From the NCBI GenBank assembly GCA_000708835.1, contig DF237456.1, positions 1-64,000 of the forward strand: a stretch of 64,000 nucleotides of DNA, in the 5' to 3' direction. The notes beneath the pieces are model-generated. The model was given only the letters and a program-made list of their open reading frames with translations. It searched no databases and was not told where the DNA came from. Each line of letters begins with the position of its first letter. Positions within the stretch are counted from its first letter, which is position 1. The DNA comes from Klebsormidium nitens (lineage: Eukaryota > Streptophyta > Klebsormidiophyceae > Klebsormidiales > Klebsormidiaceae). Position numbers and translations under genes: made by a program. Of this stretch, positions 13,301 to 26,600 are shown piece by piece.

Positions 13301-13921
13301 CAAAGTTGTCCTGATGATGTCAGCAACAGCCTGCAGAGGAGTTCAACTTTTAAGGGAATTCATATCAAGCTAAGATGGCGTGTCCTCAATTGTGGCTGAA
13401 ACAATTTGAGGACAATATACATTCAGTTGCTGAGTGGTCGAATGCATTCTTTTCTCTCTGCTAGAGCAGCTGGGGCACGGCAGAACCAGGGAGCAACACA
13501 ACCAGAGAGGTACAGGAGACTTAGAATTGGAGGTCAATCTTTTGGAGCACTTTGAGTATTTGAAGACGACGCGGGTGGTGGCATCTCACCTTGGCGGCTG
13601 CAATGTTCCCCAATTGAGCCTTCCTCCCACTTTCCCGCTTCGTGTTTGCATCTGCTCGGAAAGTAAAACACAAGATTGAATAAGATGGCAGCGATCGCTT
13701 GAGCCCCCAAGAGAAGGCATTTCAGGAGTAAGGACGAGCGGCCCATCAATCAAAGGCAGCTCCAGAGCAAAGAGAGAAAGCGTCCCAGTGTTCGCTGGTT
13801 GGATTTCCAGAAAGAATACACCACCTTTACCAGCACTAGTAGAACGGGCAAACGAAAACTATAGAAGAGCGGGAGAATGCAGGAGCTGCAACTTACTGAG
13901 CACCATCACAGGGGCCTGCAT
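7301..13921 (-). CDS. CCT3: T-complex protein 1 subunit gamma (CCT3)
   Basis: This is the gamma subunit of the cytosolic TRiC/CCT chaperonin, which folds actin and tubulin using ATP. I reconstruct 14 exons whose phases all agree (5' to 3'): 13897-13921, 13590-13651, 13258-13330, 13047-13114, 12698-12767, 12394-12462, 12136-12207, 11781-11854, 11221-11498, 10286-10476, 9619-9812, 9007-9132, 8055-8159, 7301-7561. The product is 555 aa, the normal length for the family. Group II chaperonin motifs are visible: TTLGPRSMLKMLLD, TNDGNAILREI, the nucleotide-binding GDGTTSV, and PGGGAVE near the C-terminal equatorial half. Gamma identity comes from NTKRESGRKAQ at the N-terminus and GNTGEIVDMKELGVWEPYAVK near the C-terminus, followed by LLRIDDI. 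The start MQAPVMVL fits family N-termini. The gene is divergent from SPT6. Confidence 0.97.
9927..9975 (-). repeat. decayed echo of the start of a CCT3 exon
   Basis: On the reverse strand this intronic segment resembles the 5' edge of the exon at 9619-9812, including its acceptor region. On the plus strand it reads CTCCGGCAATCGGTTCACG, and the true exon edge reads CTCCGGCCGGTTCACAATCG. It lies upstream of the true exon in gene direction, as expected for a tandem duplication across the 3' splice site. Confidence 0.6.
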
Positions 13922-14627
13922 GATTGCAGACTGGGCAAAAACAAGGCGGATCGCCGCACTGAACCCTGCTCAATGGAGTCCTTTTAAGAGAAGAAGCCTC
14001 GAAGGTGCTCTTCAGAACTGTGAGCTGTGAGCTGACAATTCGTCAACAAGACGCAATCTGATCTGAACCTGCACAGCTTGAACGAGAAGTGAAGCGCCAA
14101 ACGAAAGCAGAGCGATCAGACTTGCGAAGCGGGTGGTTTTTTCTCGTATCCACTGACTTGTGAATGCGCTCCCAAAACGGTTACAAGTCTTCACCGAGGG
14201 CAATACTGATTCACCCGGGATTTGAAACGCAACAGCGCTCCCTCTTAGGAAAGACCGGTAGAAAACCCTCCGAGAGAAGTTGCTTCCTTCTGGAGCGCAT
14301 GCCCATCCTATCTACCTAGCCTGCCTCGTGATGCTGCGCCAGTCAGAGAATCTTCAGGCTTGAAACTGCGGCTCGTGGAAACCGAGTTACCGCAGTTGGG
14401 GCGCCGAGCTTCCTTCTTCAGGTATTTTGAATCTGAGCAGCAGCAGCTTGTATGTGAGGCACACTGCGGGCCATTATTAGAGCCGCTCAGTGTCAACAGA
14501 AAAGGAACATTAGATTATGAAAGCTTTCTAGACAATCGCTAGAACGGACGTCGGGTTTTTGCAGCAGACAATCAGAGACATATAGTGGTTGAAGCATCTG
14601 TTGTTTTCCACCGCAAGGGCGGGCACC
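13922..14627. promoter_or_regulatory. shared divergent promoter region of CCT3 and SPT6
   Basis: These 706 bases separate the start codons of two divergent housekeeping genes and must hold both promoters and 5' UTRs, unless a 5' UTR intron lies elsewhere. I see no clear TATA box next to either start, which is common for bidirectional housekeeping promoters. Confidence 0.55.
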
Positions 14628-17600
14628 ATGAGCTCAGACGAGGGTGAGTTGCACAATCTTGCCCATTGCATGCAATAGAAGGTGGCACCGTCCTCAAGCT
14701 GAGGCGTCTAACTAGAATGTCTCACGTGGATCCGGCTTGCGGCGATCCTGCTGCGGCCGAAAAGTGTTGCAGCAAAACCTTTCATGTGTTTTGTCAGTCA
14801 ACTTCAAAGCCAAATGCTTTTCACGACAAATTTCTGCTGTTGTATCCATCATTCAGTGACCTGATGTCGTAAACAAAGAATCGTGCAACTTATGCGAAGG
14901 ATTGCAGCATTGCCTTGTGCAAGCTTTCTAGTGAATGACTGACGAGGTCATGGCTCCAGGATTAGGGTTTATCGTTCCTAAGAAAAAAGTCATCTGAGGA
15001 CAGCTTTAAAGGCCCCACCTGAAAGATCAATGTCTTTGGAGGTGGTGAAGTCGTTACATATCATAGGAAGTTTTCTTGCAATATGTCACATAGATGTTCA
15101 GATGCCACCATGATTTACATTGCCTTGAAGCAAAACTGCCTCGCTGATCTTCAAGCTAGCACTAGTAGCTGATTTCCCCAACCGCTGCAAAGTATGTCAC
15201 TATCTGCAATTGACATTTGCCTGGCATCATTTCAGAGGACGGGCGCGTGGAAGAGGAGGAGGAGGAGGAGGAAGAAGAGGAAGAAGAAACTTTCTCAAAG
15301 AAGAAGAAGGATCTGCAACAACGGAGGCGCCAGGGTCGTGATGATGAAGCAAGCGAGGATGACGATGATGAAGAGGAAGGTGTGCCCTCAACTGACTCTG
15401 CACCGCAAAGACGAAGTCTGATTGCTTGTTTTCGGTCGTTCAATGGTTTGCGATCTATGTCGGGGGCTTTGGCGTAGAGAATCTTCAGAGAGCAGGGCTT
15501 ACTGTTCACCAACTTGTGAGTGCTTCCAGTTGTTGTGCTGACAGACAAGATGTGGAGTTTGCTTCAGCCCCCAGGTACATTGAGTTATGGGCATTGTACG
15601 TTAGCCCCCTGTCCGGTAGAAGTTGGTGCGTCACTGTGACCGCAACCATTTGTGGAACATTTGGATTCTATACAATGTTTCTAAAAAGTTCTATTTCTTA
15701 TACGAACTTCTTTTAGAAACTTCTTCTTTCTTGTTCTTTAGTACTCTTCTTGTGCCTGCAAACCTCTGGGGTCTGGTGTATGTGTTCAATTGGCTGGGTT
15801 AGTTCTTCCGAGCGGGAGAGCAGTCTGCTGCCTGGTTGCCTCGCCACCTGTCAATTCAACGACTCATCTGGTCTTGACAGATTTCATTCAGATGTAGCGT
15901 TTCGGGCAGCAACAGCGCGGGTCTGTTTATCAAGGGGATTGACAACGAAATCATTGCAGAGGACGAGGACGCCCCCAATGAGTATGAGAAGGATGATTTC
16001 CTGGTCGATGAGGTGGAGGAAGAGGAGGGGGGCGAGGAAGAGGAAGGGGATGACGAGGAGAACCGCAAAGAGAGAAAGCGCAGAAAGAGGTGGGCTAACT
16101 CTGTGCAGCCCAAGTCAACAGACTTTAGCTGAGGCGCGTTTGCTTTCGGAGCGTTTTTGAATAATCTGTCAGATTCCAGGTGTTACGCTACTGGAACCTG
16201 CAACCAGCTTTACAAGGATGCAGCCAGACAGCTTCTTTGTTTTGTTGATTCGAAGTCAGGGAAGAGGGAATTGTGCTCACAAATGATTTGACTTAGACAA
16301 TTGTGTTCTGAGTACCTGGTGGCCAAGGTTGCCACCCGCGTCCTCAGGCTTCTCACATGCTTCTCGTTGGGAGACCCCAGGAAACAATGTACAAGGCTCG
16401 TGATTAAGTTTAGAGTAGCGCTCTGACAAGAGCATCAATATTAAAATGTAGCAAGCAACCACAAACGTTTTAGTTACTTTGCTCACCTGTGGGTCGGGGT
16501 TCACAGGGAGGAGCTCGAGTTGGACGAAGACGACTATGACCTCATCGCTGAGGCGAACCCCGACTTCCGGCCCCCGATCAAAAAGGTAAGCACCTGCTCG
16601 GACGATTTCTCCACCGTCTAATTCTCTCCTGCGATGTTGCGTGCACGCCTGCTTCACCTTTGAAGTTCAGAGTAACGTACCTGCTTGGTTTGATTGGAAG
16701 TTTTTAGTGACTGCATGACTCCCTTCGCCAAGTTGTCTGCTATTAGAATGCTGTTGGAGTTCTGAATCGTCTTGGGGAGAAGTCAGAGGACAGAAGCTAT
16801 AGCCGGCAGGACTTTCATGCTATTTGAGGAAGGAGCATACCAGCTTCTAGCCAAGGAGAATCGGGTTACTCATAAACTCAGAAGGAGTCTTTGGGACTCT
16901 GCTACCCGGTTCGGGGTTCAACGAACTCTGCATTTTGGAACTTGCACACTTCTGGTTCAAGCAGAGGATCTCTACTAAACAACGCTCGGACGTGCCCTTA
17001 TTGGTAGTGTTCTCTTGACAGGGGTCGGGGCCCAGGTTGAAGCGGCTGAAGAAGGCTGGCGGTTTGGGGGTTGATGCCGGAGGGGAGGAGGACGGGGGGG
17101 CTCGGAGAGCGCGCACGCAGGAGGAGCTACAGCAGGAGCTGTTCGGGGCAGGTAGGCATCATTTTAGATCGTGAAATTTTCTATTTGTTCTGCCAGCTTC
17201 TCTACGAGATGTCGAAATATCTCTCCAAAAGATGTTTTGGAGCAGATGGGCTGTCCAAATAGCAGGGACTCATTGGTTTTTCACAATAGCCATCACACTA
17301 AGCAATGTCGCAATACAGGATGGCGTGGTTGCGGGGGAGACGAGGTGCAAAGTCGCTATGGTTGTTCTCCCAAGGGTCCATATCATCGGTCTCGAATGAA
17401 AGCAACCGCTTACAAGCCGCAAGTCTCGCCAGGGGGAACGAAGGTCGATAGGCTGTCGTACAGGACCTGTTGCTGCAACCGCTGTCGGTCGCAGCTAGTG
17501 TCGGCATTCTGTTTATTTTCGTTGACGCCATTTCCTGTCTACAAGGTACCGGTTGACGTCAAGGAAAATTGAGCTGCGTGTGGTTGATGCAACCTTGACG

Positions 17601-20600
17601 CAACTACAAACTTTATCTCCGTGATGAGTATATGAGTGCTTGGAAGAGCCGGTGGAGGAGGAGCGCCGGGTTGACGTCATGACGGGAGAGCTGCGAGTGG
17701 CTGACATCAGCATGACGTAAGCTGACTCCCTGGTTTCTTCTCGCACAGACGAGGACGGGGAAGAGCCGGTGGAGGAGGAGCGCCGGCCGGAGGTGGAGGA
17801 AGAAGAAGAGGACTTCAGCGAGAACGAGATGGACGGCTTCATCGTTGACGAGGAGTTCGACGAGAACGGGAACCTGGTCCCGTGAGTCTTGTCTCCTTGC
17901 GACTCGAGTCGAAGTCAGCTTGTGGAACTTTTGATGAAAAGTTGACGAGAAGTTCGACGAGAATGAGAACCTTATCCCCCGCGAGTCATTATGCTCATGT
18001 TCGTTTTCTTTGCGTCCGAAGTAGTTCTCAGCCAATAAAAGGGGCAGTCGCAAAAGGGGAGCGGCTTCGTGTTTTCAAACGCGGGTTCTCGTCGTGGGGA
18101 GGGACTCTGCTCCCCGGTACCAGTTTCTTGTGTGGGTGCGTTAGATCCCAAGAAAAACAACGGATGAAACAGGTCATCATTGTTAGGCAGACCCAGGCGT
18201 CACACCCAAAGGGCACCACCAACCTCTGTAATCTGGTTTTTGAAGACAAAAGAAGCTCCTCTTGTCAGCAACTCTGCTTCTTGTCAATCTCTGCAGCATT
18301 CATTATTAGTACGGCCTTCTTAACGACGAGTTTACGGCTGCCTCACAGGAAGCGGAAGCAGAAGAAGAACAAGGGCGCGGAGCGACGCGGCGTCGTGGCC
18401 AGCTCTGCGGCGCTGCAGGAGGCGCAGGACATTTTCGGGGGGGTGGACGAGCTGCTGGAGCAGTACAAGAACAGGGAGCGGGAGGGCGAGGATGATGTTG
18501 ATGAGGTGAGACAAGAGGGATTTAAGTAGGTTGCGTTCTACTTTTAATTAGCTGTTTTCGGAATCTGTAATAAAGCCCTGAACCAGGCTGGTCGGGGATG
18601 AAGAAGCTGCTTGAGCAGTAAGAGAAGAGTACGAGAAAGGCGGAAATATCGCGTTTGACGAGAGGTTAAAGAAGGGTGTCGGGCGCCGTCTTTCGACCTC
18701 CTCTTCAGATTACATGATGCGGGCAGGAGGCTTAAGGTTCCAAAGATCCAGACATAGATCCAGGCAATGAACGGTTAGAGAGAGGATGAGAAGGTAAGCA
18801 GGAGACAAGGTTGGAACCTGATGATGAGTCCTGATAGCCTTCTAATGCTAATCCACGTTATTTGATACGGGCTCGCGTGCTACAAATGCCCCTAGTGCTT
18901 AAACTGCACGATCCTAGCAACTCATCTTCCGGACGTCCGCAGGGCCTTGATGATCCGCAGGATGAGGACGAGGTGAAGGACGTCAGCGATCATTCTAAGT
19001 AACGTAGGTCTTCTTTTCCGGGTCCTCGGACACTTAGCTGACAACGTTTTCAGAACTCAGCTGTCTCAACCGCACTGCTGATTCACTTGCTTTTTGGATC
19101 TTCGCAGGGCTTCGACGATCTGCACGTGGACGAGGACGAGATGGAGGACGAGGAGGGAGCGCCCCGGGGTCGCCGCGCGAGCAAGGCCTCGAAGCAGGCG
19201 ATGCGCGCTGCACAGCGCGCGTTCGAGCCGAGCTTGCTGGAGGAGCGGTTCATGACCGACCGGGACGAGCGGATACGAACCACCGACATTCCTGAGAGGT
19301 TCCAGGTACGTACCGAGCAGAGGGGAGCTTTGGAACCTTGCCAGAGGATGAGACTATGGGGGTGCCAAGGATCAGCAACGATTGTTTGCTACTCGATTCA
19401 CGTGCGATGTCGCGGCCGCTATTAATCGATGTAACGACCGACTGGATGAGCCGCTGTCAATCGATGTAAGGACCGACAGGATCAGCGGTTTGGAGCACCA
19501 ACATCCCCAAGCGATTCCAAATTGAGATAGTTTTGGTACGGAAGCTTTGGTAACCTTTTCAGACAACAGTCTTTTGAGGTGGAAAGTTAAAGATGGGATT
19601 ACTCGACATTTCGGCTTTTTTAGCTTGAATAGAGTCGATGTCAGGACAAACAGATACCGACCACCGACATCCGGTTCAAGTACTGGGCGGCATGGAAGTT
19701 GTCGAACCGTCCAGAGTAGAATGGTTATGCGTTCGGATTTCAAACGGATGTTAATCAGGTCAAGTTTTGGTCAAGTTTGGGTCCATAAGAGCAGTTTGAG
19801 CCGATGCCTGGGATAAAGGACGCGAGAAGAGTGGCGACGTGCAGAAGTAAACAAACCGTTCAGCAGTTGGTCAGATACTTTTTGTTTGTCCTTGACGCAC
19901 CTTCTACTTGCTCGCTAAGTCATTAACTTTTCTCGTCCCAGGTCTTGGAGGAACAGTATGGGCCGATGCCTGAGACCGAGGACGCGCGGAGGGAGGCGGA
20001 ATGGATCTACCAACAGCTGTTCAATATCAAGTACACGATCCTACGCCCGGAATATATGAACCTGTACGACCCGGATCTGAGGCCGAATGTCGAGGAAGAG
20101 CTTCGAAATGTGCTCGTGTTGATGCATGAGGACAAACTAGAGGTGAGTGGCCGCTGGGTTATTTGATTGTTGTTTGTTTGGGCCTTTCTGTTGGGATTTA
20201 AAGTTTGCGATGTCTCAAAGCCTCGTACTTGGTGCCGAGGGTGATCTTGACGAGGCCGCTTGTTCGGCTTTTAAGAGTTTGTCGATCCCACGCTTTACAA
20301 AGTGTGCAGCAAATCCTCGGCTCTTCAGTGAAAGTAGGTCAAACCTCTTCAAGAGCCCCCCCATGTCTACCAACTTGAAAAGTGTCTGGCTCCTACTCCA
20401 GAAGGCCTCTACGTTTGTATATACGGCAAGGAGAAGCGCAACAATCTATTTGAAACTCCCTTACGAGCTGGGTATTTTGATCCGCCGTTCTTTCAGGAAT
20501 CGTTTCAGGATCTCACCCAAACCTACCCATCCCTCAAGACCCGTCAATCAGCATGTGCTGGAAGAAGAAGCGCCACAGTCTTATTAAAACCCTCATATCG

Positions 20601-23600
20601 AGGTCTGCTTGGCCCTGTCCTTACATCCCGTTCAGAACCTCAAGCGAAGCAAAATGTCCGCTGCAGATCCCGTACATCGGCATGTACCGCAAGGAGAAGT
20701 GTCGCAACCTGCTCGACCGCCTGGCGCCCCCCCCGCAAGGCCGTCCAAAAGACGAAGAAGACGACGAGAGCCAGTCGCGCCTGCAAAAGTTCGAGCTGCT
20801 CTGGTCGGTCGCGGAGCTGGACCGGAAGTGGATGGCGCTGCGCCAGCGGAAGCGGCGGCTGGAGAAGGCGTACAAGGACCACATCACGCCGTCAATGGAG
20901 CGCGGCGGCGAGGACGCCCGGCAGTGGAGCCGGGTGCTGCAGGTGCGTCCGAATGCGTCCGAGAGCGCCGTCCGAAAGTCTTGATATACTGGAAAGTTGC
21001 CGTCGTCCGAGGACGGCGGCGAGGACGTCAGGCAGCGAGCCGGGTGCCGCAGGTGTGTCCGAAAAGCGTCCGCGAAGCGTCCGAAAACAGCACGCTGCCG
21101 TCCAAAAGATCCGCATCTTCTGGGGTATGTCAAAAATGTTGTCTTCAAGGTATCTGCTATCGTAGGCGTTTTGCCAGTGAACTGTTAAGCACGTCCACTT
21201 TCCCCTGTGGGAGAGATAGGCTTGCTGAAGGACGCAACATCTGACGGAGCGCACGACGTCAATACACACAAGCGCTCGCTGCTTCTTAGTCTCTTGGTCA
21301 TGAAGCGTTGAAAAAGGTCCTAAATTGAGCGAGCTCGGCAATCCGCTCCCTCTCCGAAGTTCCAGGAGATCCGGGATCCTGGAAGAGTGACATTCGATTC
21401 GATGGGGCACGTCCGCTTCGACTACAGGAGATACAAGGCCACTGAAGGATGCAACGTCTGACGAGTCCCTCAACGACGTGGAGGCGCACTGGCGGCTGCA
21501 ACTTCTTTCGTCATACTTTTTACGTTGGTCATGCCCTTAAAAAACACGGCCTGAAAAAAGAAAGTACGTCCGAAGTATGTTCTCTCTTTCGAATGTCAAG
21601 AATTTGGAAAGTCTCGAAGTAAGCATGGTCCAAAACTTGCTCCCCGTTTGTCATTGCAGGAGATTCAGACCTTGCTGAAGGAGGCAACGTCGGACGCGGC
21701 CCTCGATGACGTGGAGGCGCGTGCGCGGCTGCTGCTGCCGGAGGAAGACCCCAGCCTCGCGACAGTGCGGCACAAGCGGCCGCAGCGCGCGTCACTCTAC
21801 GCCTACTGCAAGAGCCAGGGCCTTGCAGACGTTGCCGCCAAGTTTGGGAGCGTGCGGCAACTGGGGGCGAACTTGCAGAAAGGCTTTGTGGTGAGGCGGC
21901 CTGGTCCTTCTGCTAGACTTTCGAGTTCTAGGATTCTTAGTGTCTGAAATTCCAGAAACTAGAGGATTCGAGACACTAGGGCCTCGCGGAGGTTGCCGCC
22001 AAGTTTGGCAGCGTGAGGCAGCTGGGGCCGAACCTGCAAAAGGGCTTTGTGGTAAGTCGTTCGATTTTGGCACATGTGCTACGATGACGAAATGCAGGAG
22101 ATTGAGGATCTCGGGGCTTGAAGACTGGCCCTTCAAACTTGGGACCTGACAGGCGATCGTCACGCTCGACTTTGTCTGTTTGCTTATGCCTCGTGAGAAA
22201 AGGTGCTTGCGTCCTTCTGCGGGCCGTTTCAATCTTACATAATCCGGTCCTGGACAAAATGGTCGACAAAGCTGAACATTATCCACTTTCCCGCCTCCCG
22301 CAGGAAACTGAGGTGGAGGATCACCCCGAACCCCCCGAAGCGGTCGCCGGTTCGTTTGCGGGCCTCGCGTTCAAGAAGCCCGCGGACGTCTTGGACGGCG
22401 CCCGGCACATGGCCGCCGTCGAGATCGCCGCGGACCCCGCGGTCCGGGCCGCTTTCCGCGAGAAGTTCATGCCCCCCGTGAGCAGCGAAGCGGCGGCGCG
22501 CCCTGGGGGGGCAGTCGTGAGCACGAAACCGACCCCCCGGGGCATGGACGTGATCGACGATTACCACCAGTACGGGGCGGTCAAGTGGTTGTATAGTAAG
22601 CCCGTGAGGGAGTTTCAGGACGGGCAGTGGTTGCTGGTGATGAATGCGAAGGAGGAGGGGCTCATCGAGGTGACGGTGGGGCTGCCGGAGGAGGAGACAA
22701 ACCAACTGAGAACACTGCTCAGCGTGAGGCTCCTTACTCCTGTGTGATTCTTCCGTCTTTGACTTCCCTTTCCGCTTTGGCTGAGGGGCAGCTCGGGTTG
22801 AGACGGCTGTGATTGCGGGCTTGTGGTTGCTGTTCCGTTCTGTCATCTCCTCGTCCTCCTCGTGTTTTTGCTGTTTCATAAGGTGTCCCTCCTTCCCTTC
22901 ACGTTTTTTACCATGTTACTGCGTTATTTCTCTGTCGCCGTCAGTGGGCTCTTCTGTTCTGGTTTTAGTTCGACTCTTTATTATTTTTGATGTGTGTCCT
23001 CCGCTTGCTTATCTGTCACGGCCTGTTTGTCTTTCATCTCACTCGCTCAGAACCTTCCTGGAAACCTTCAAGGCTCTCCTGACGATTTTATAGTAATTCG
23101 ACAAGCCTGTTTGAAACCAGAAGTTGTTCACTATGCGTACTGCAAGTGCACCGTTCCCTTCCAAGCTGCACCCGCTTTGTCCCCCCTCCAAACAAAGCGC
23201 TCCTCGTCTCTCCTTCCAGGAACTGTACCTGAGCCAGAACGTGAGCAAGAACGCCCAGCTATGGAACGAGCAGCGGCGGCAAATCCTTGCCAAAGCGTTC
23301 GACGAGTTTCTAGTTCCCGCCATGGAAGCGGAAGTGCGCGCGACGCTCACGCAGCGTGCGCGGCGTCACGTGGTCGGGAAGTGCGAGAAGTCCCTCTGGA
23401 AGCTCGCGGCGCGGGCGCCGTTTGCGCGGAAGAAGGTCGACCTGGAGGTAAGTGCGTCTTCAAGTCAGGCGTGCTTACTTTGTACTTTGATTGAGTGCGA
23501 TTTAGAAGGCTCGCGACGAGATTTCTGGTGGGTCCACAGTTTCCTGTTGGATAATTATAAGGTTTTGGGTTTGAGGGTTGGGGTTTGGTTTTTAAGGTGC

Positions 23601-26600
23601 GCCGGTCTGGTCTCAGCGGAACCTTAGCTAATTCAGGTTGGATTTGACGAGTTTCTGGGTCTGCTCTCGAGGAGTCGTTTGAAAGATAGCACTCTGAGGT
23701 CTGAGGTCCTCCGTCCATGTTCTATCGTGCATCTTGTAGCCCTCTCTTCGGATTGCCTCTGCTGAACTCATCCGGTGGAACTCCGGTCCCTTAGCAAACA
23801 AGTTGTTAGAAGCCTGAGAGACCTTTCCTGGTAGTGACTTCCCGAAATGGGGCCTGGGAACGCTATCATTTTCCACCTCTCCAAAAGCCCCTGCTCTCAT
23901 GAAATCTTTATTGCGAGCAACCTCCAAAAATAACAATCGTTTTCTGCAGGACGTCAATGAGGACGAGCACGCGTGCCGTGTGCTGGCCGTGTGCTGGGGC
24001 CCCGGCCGACCGGCCACGACGATCGTTATGCTCGACGAACGGGGCGAGCTTATCGACACTCTCTACACGGGATCGCTTGGGTCGAAAGGCATAGGCGGGC
24101 CTCGTGCCACGGAAAGGTGGGAGGAGGACAAGCGCAAGCTGGAGGAGTTCATCAAGGAGCACAAGCCGCACGTGGGGGTCGTGGGAGGGGCGAACCTGCG
24201 GTGCAAGAACTTGTTCGATGACGTGAACCAGGTGAGGGAGGGGGAATTAAGGTTGGCTTCGTCTGAGGTTGTTGGTTGAACATTTTGCGTTTACATGACT
24301 TTCATGTTTCACGGTCGAGTGTGACTCCGATTGATGGACTTATGAGTCAAGGCACGGTACTGGACATTCTTCGTGTTTTGGTGATCAAGCCATCACGGAA
24401 TGGTTGATGGAGCGTCCTTACTACGCTTAAACGAGAGACGAAAGATGGGAACGGAAACTTGTGGTCAACATAGAGAGGGGCACTCCGATGCCCGCAGTTG
24501 ATCTGCACGCAGTGTGAGGGAATGTAATCATCCCAGGGATCCGGGTTCTGCAATTGGCTAGCCCAATACAAAGCAGAACGAAACAAGATTAGGTAAGAGA
24601 ATTAGTTGCATAAGATCAAACGAGAATCCGCTGCTTTCTGCAGGTGATCTACAACATAGTAGAGGTCGAAATCGACCAGCTGGCGGCGGGCCTCGACACC
24701 CTGCACGTCTTCTACGCGGACGAGTCCATCCCGCTGCTCTACGAAAAGTCCAAGGTGTCCGAAACGCAGCTCTCCGGACAGCCCGAGATGGTCCGGCGTG
24801 CGGTCGCGCTCGGACGGGCGATCCAAAACCCGCTCGCCGCGTTGGCCGCGCTGTGCGGGCCCGGACGGGAAGTTGCGCTGTTGCGGATGCACGCGATGCA
24901 AGGGTTGGTGTCACAGGAGGAGCTGTGGGGGGCGGTCGAGCGCGTGATGACAACGATTACCACGCAGGTGAGAAGGGCAAACTTAGGTGTGGTTTCGCTC
25001 CGAATACAGGGTTTTGTCCGTCTGCTTCCTGATCATTACTAGAAACTTCTGGTGGGGCCAGGCAGTTGCCTTTTTGAGATTCCTCGCAATGTAAGAGCTG
25101 GTGTCGCATGAGAGGCTATGGGGGGCGGTCGAGCACGTGATGACGGGCGATTACCGCGCAGGTAGGAAGGGTCGACTTGTGCTCGCTCTCTCATTAAATT
25201 CTGAACCTCTTTGTAAGTGATTTCCTTTCCAGGTTGACATCGATGTGAACACGGTCGATCGTTCTTCACGAGTGACTCTCCTTCAGGATGGTGTGCCGTT
25301 TCTGGCACTAGAGCGCAACCATTCTGAAGCTATACTTACGGTCTTGACGATCATATTCACAGCAGAAATAAGTCACATCACTTTTGTTCCAGGTGGCCAT
25401 CGATGTGAATACGGCCATTCACCACGAGTAGCTCTTCGCCTAGCTCCAAATTTTTCGTGCTCGCTTATGCACACTCACAAATCGTTCAGACAGCTCTACT
25501 GCCTGTATTCACACCTTTCACCCTCTTGAACGCTCCGATTGTTGTTCCAGGTGGGCATCAATGTGAACAAGGCCATCCACCACGAGTGGCTCTTTGCCCC
25601 GCTCCAGTGTCTTCGTGCCCACTCATTCACACTCCAAACCGTCCAGACTGACAGCTCCACTGCGTGCATTCACACCCACTACCTTTCTGACTGAAAGCTC
25701 CGATTCTCCTTCCAGGTGGGCATTGATGTGAATACGGCCATTCACCACGAGTGGCTCTTTGCCCCGCTCCAGTTTGTCCCTGGTCTCGGCCCCCGCAAAG
25801 CACAAGCGCTGCAGCAAGCGCTGGCGGGGCGCGGCCGGCTCACGGTGCGCAAGGACCTGCTCAACTTCAAGTGGGTCGCCAAGCAGGTCTTCATCAATTC
25901 TGCCGGTTCGCTGCGTACGAGGGCAACTGCTGCGGCGGCGCATGCCGAGGTACGTATTCCAATGGGGTTTTGAGAGTGCGAGGGATCATGATTTTTTCAA
26001 TGGCGTGTAGTGACAGCTCAAATCTCAAGTGGGTCGCCAAGCAGGTCTTCTCAATTCTGCCGGTTCGCTGCGTACGCGGGCAACTGCAGCGGCCGCGCAT
26101 GCTGAGGTAAGCACTGTGTTTCTAGACCTGATTTGGAACGTAAGTCTCAAAAGAAGTAGAGTGGTTTGAAACGACGGAATGGGTGGGTCGGCAAGAGGGT
26201 TTTCGGCTGGGTCACTGCGCACAAGATCCATCGTTTTGGCAGCACAAGCCGAGCTACGTATTGTCGGGTAGCTCGGCTTGTGCGTGTGCTGACTTGTGTA
26301 TTAGGGTCTTCGTCACCACTCACGTTGGCTCATATAAACGCGTCTACCAGTGCCGCGAAATCTTTCCAAACAACGAAAGAAATTGTCAACAACCCTGAAC
26401 CAGCCCCGAAAACCGCTCGTTATTCCCGACTCCTTACAGCTTATCCTTTCAGAAATTGTAAGCTAGTCCTCTAAACCCTCTCGATCCCTGCAAACCTTGG
26501 ATCCTTTAGGATCCTGAAAACTCTTTGTAACCCTTTGTAACCTTTTTAAATTCTAGAACCGACACTCTCAATTCGCGTACTTAACTGGCTCGATCCTCGA

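Noticed and set aside
15245-15300. GAG/GAA repeat as a microsatellite without function
   Set aside because: It encodes the poly-Glu stretch of the SPT6 acidic N-terminus and is therefore treated as coding.
22235-22879. Reverse-strand open frame opposite SPT6
   Set aside because: It mirrors GC-rich SPT6 coding sequence; the plus-strand frame matches SPT6 and joins in phase with its neighbours.
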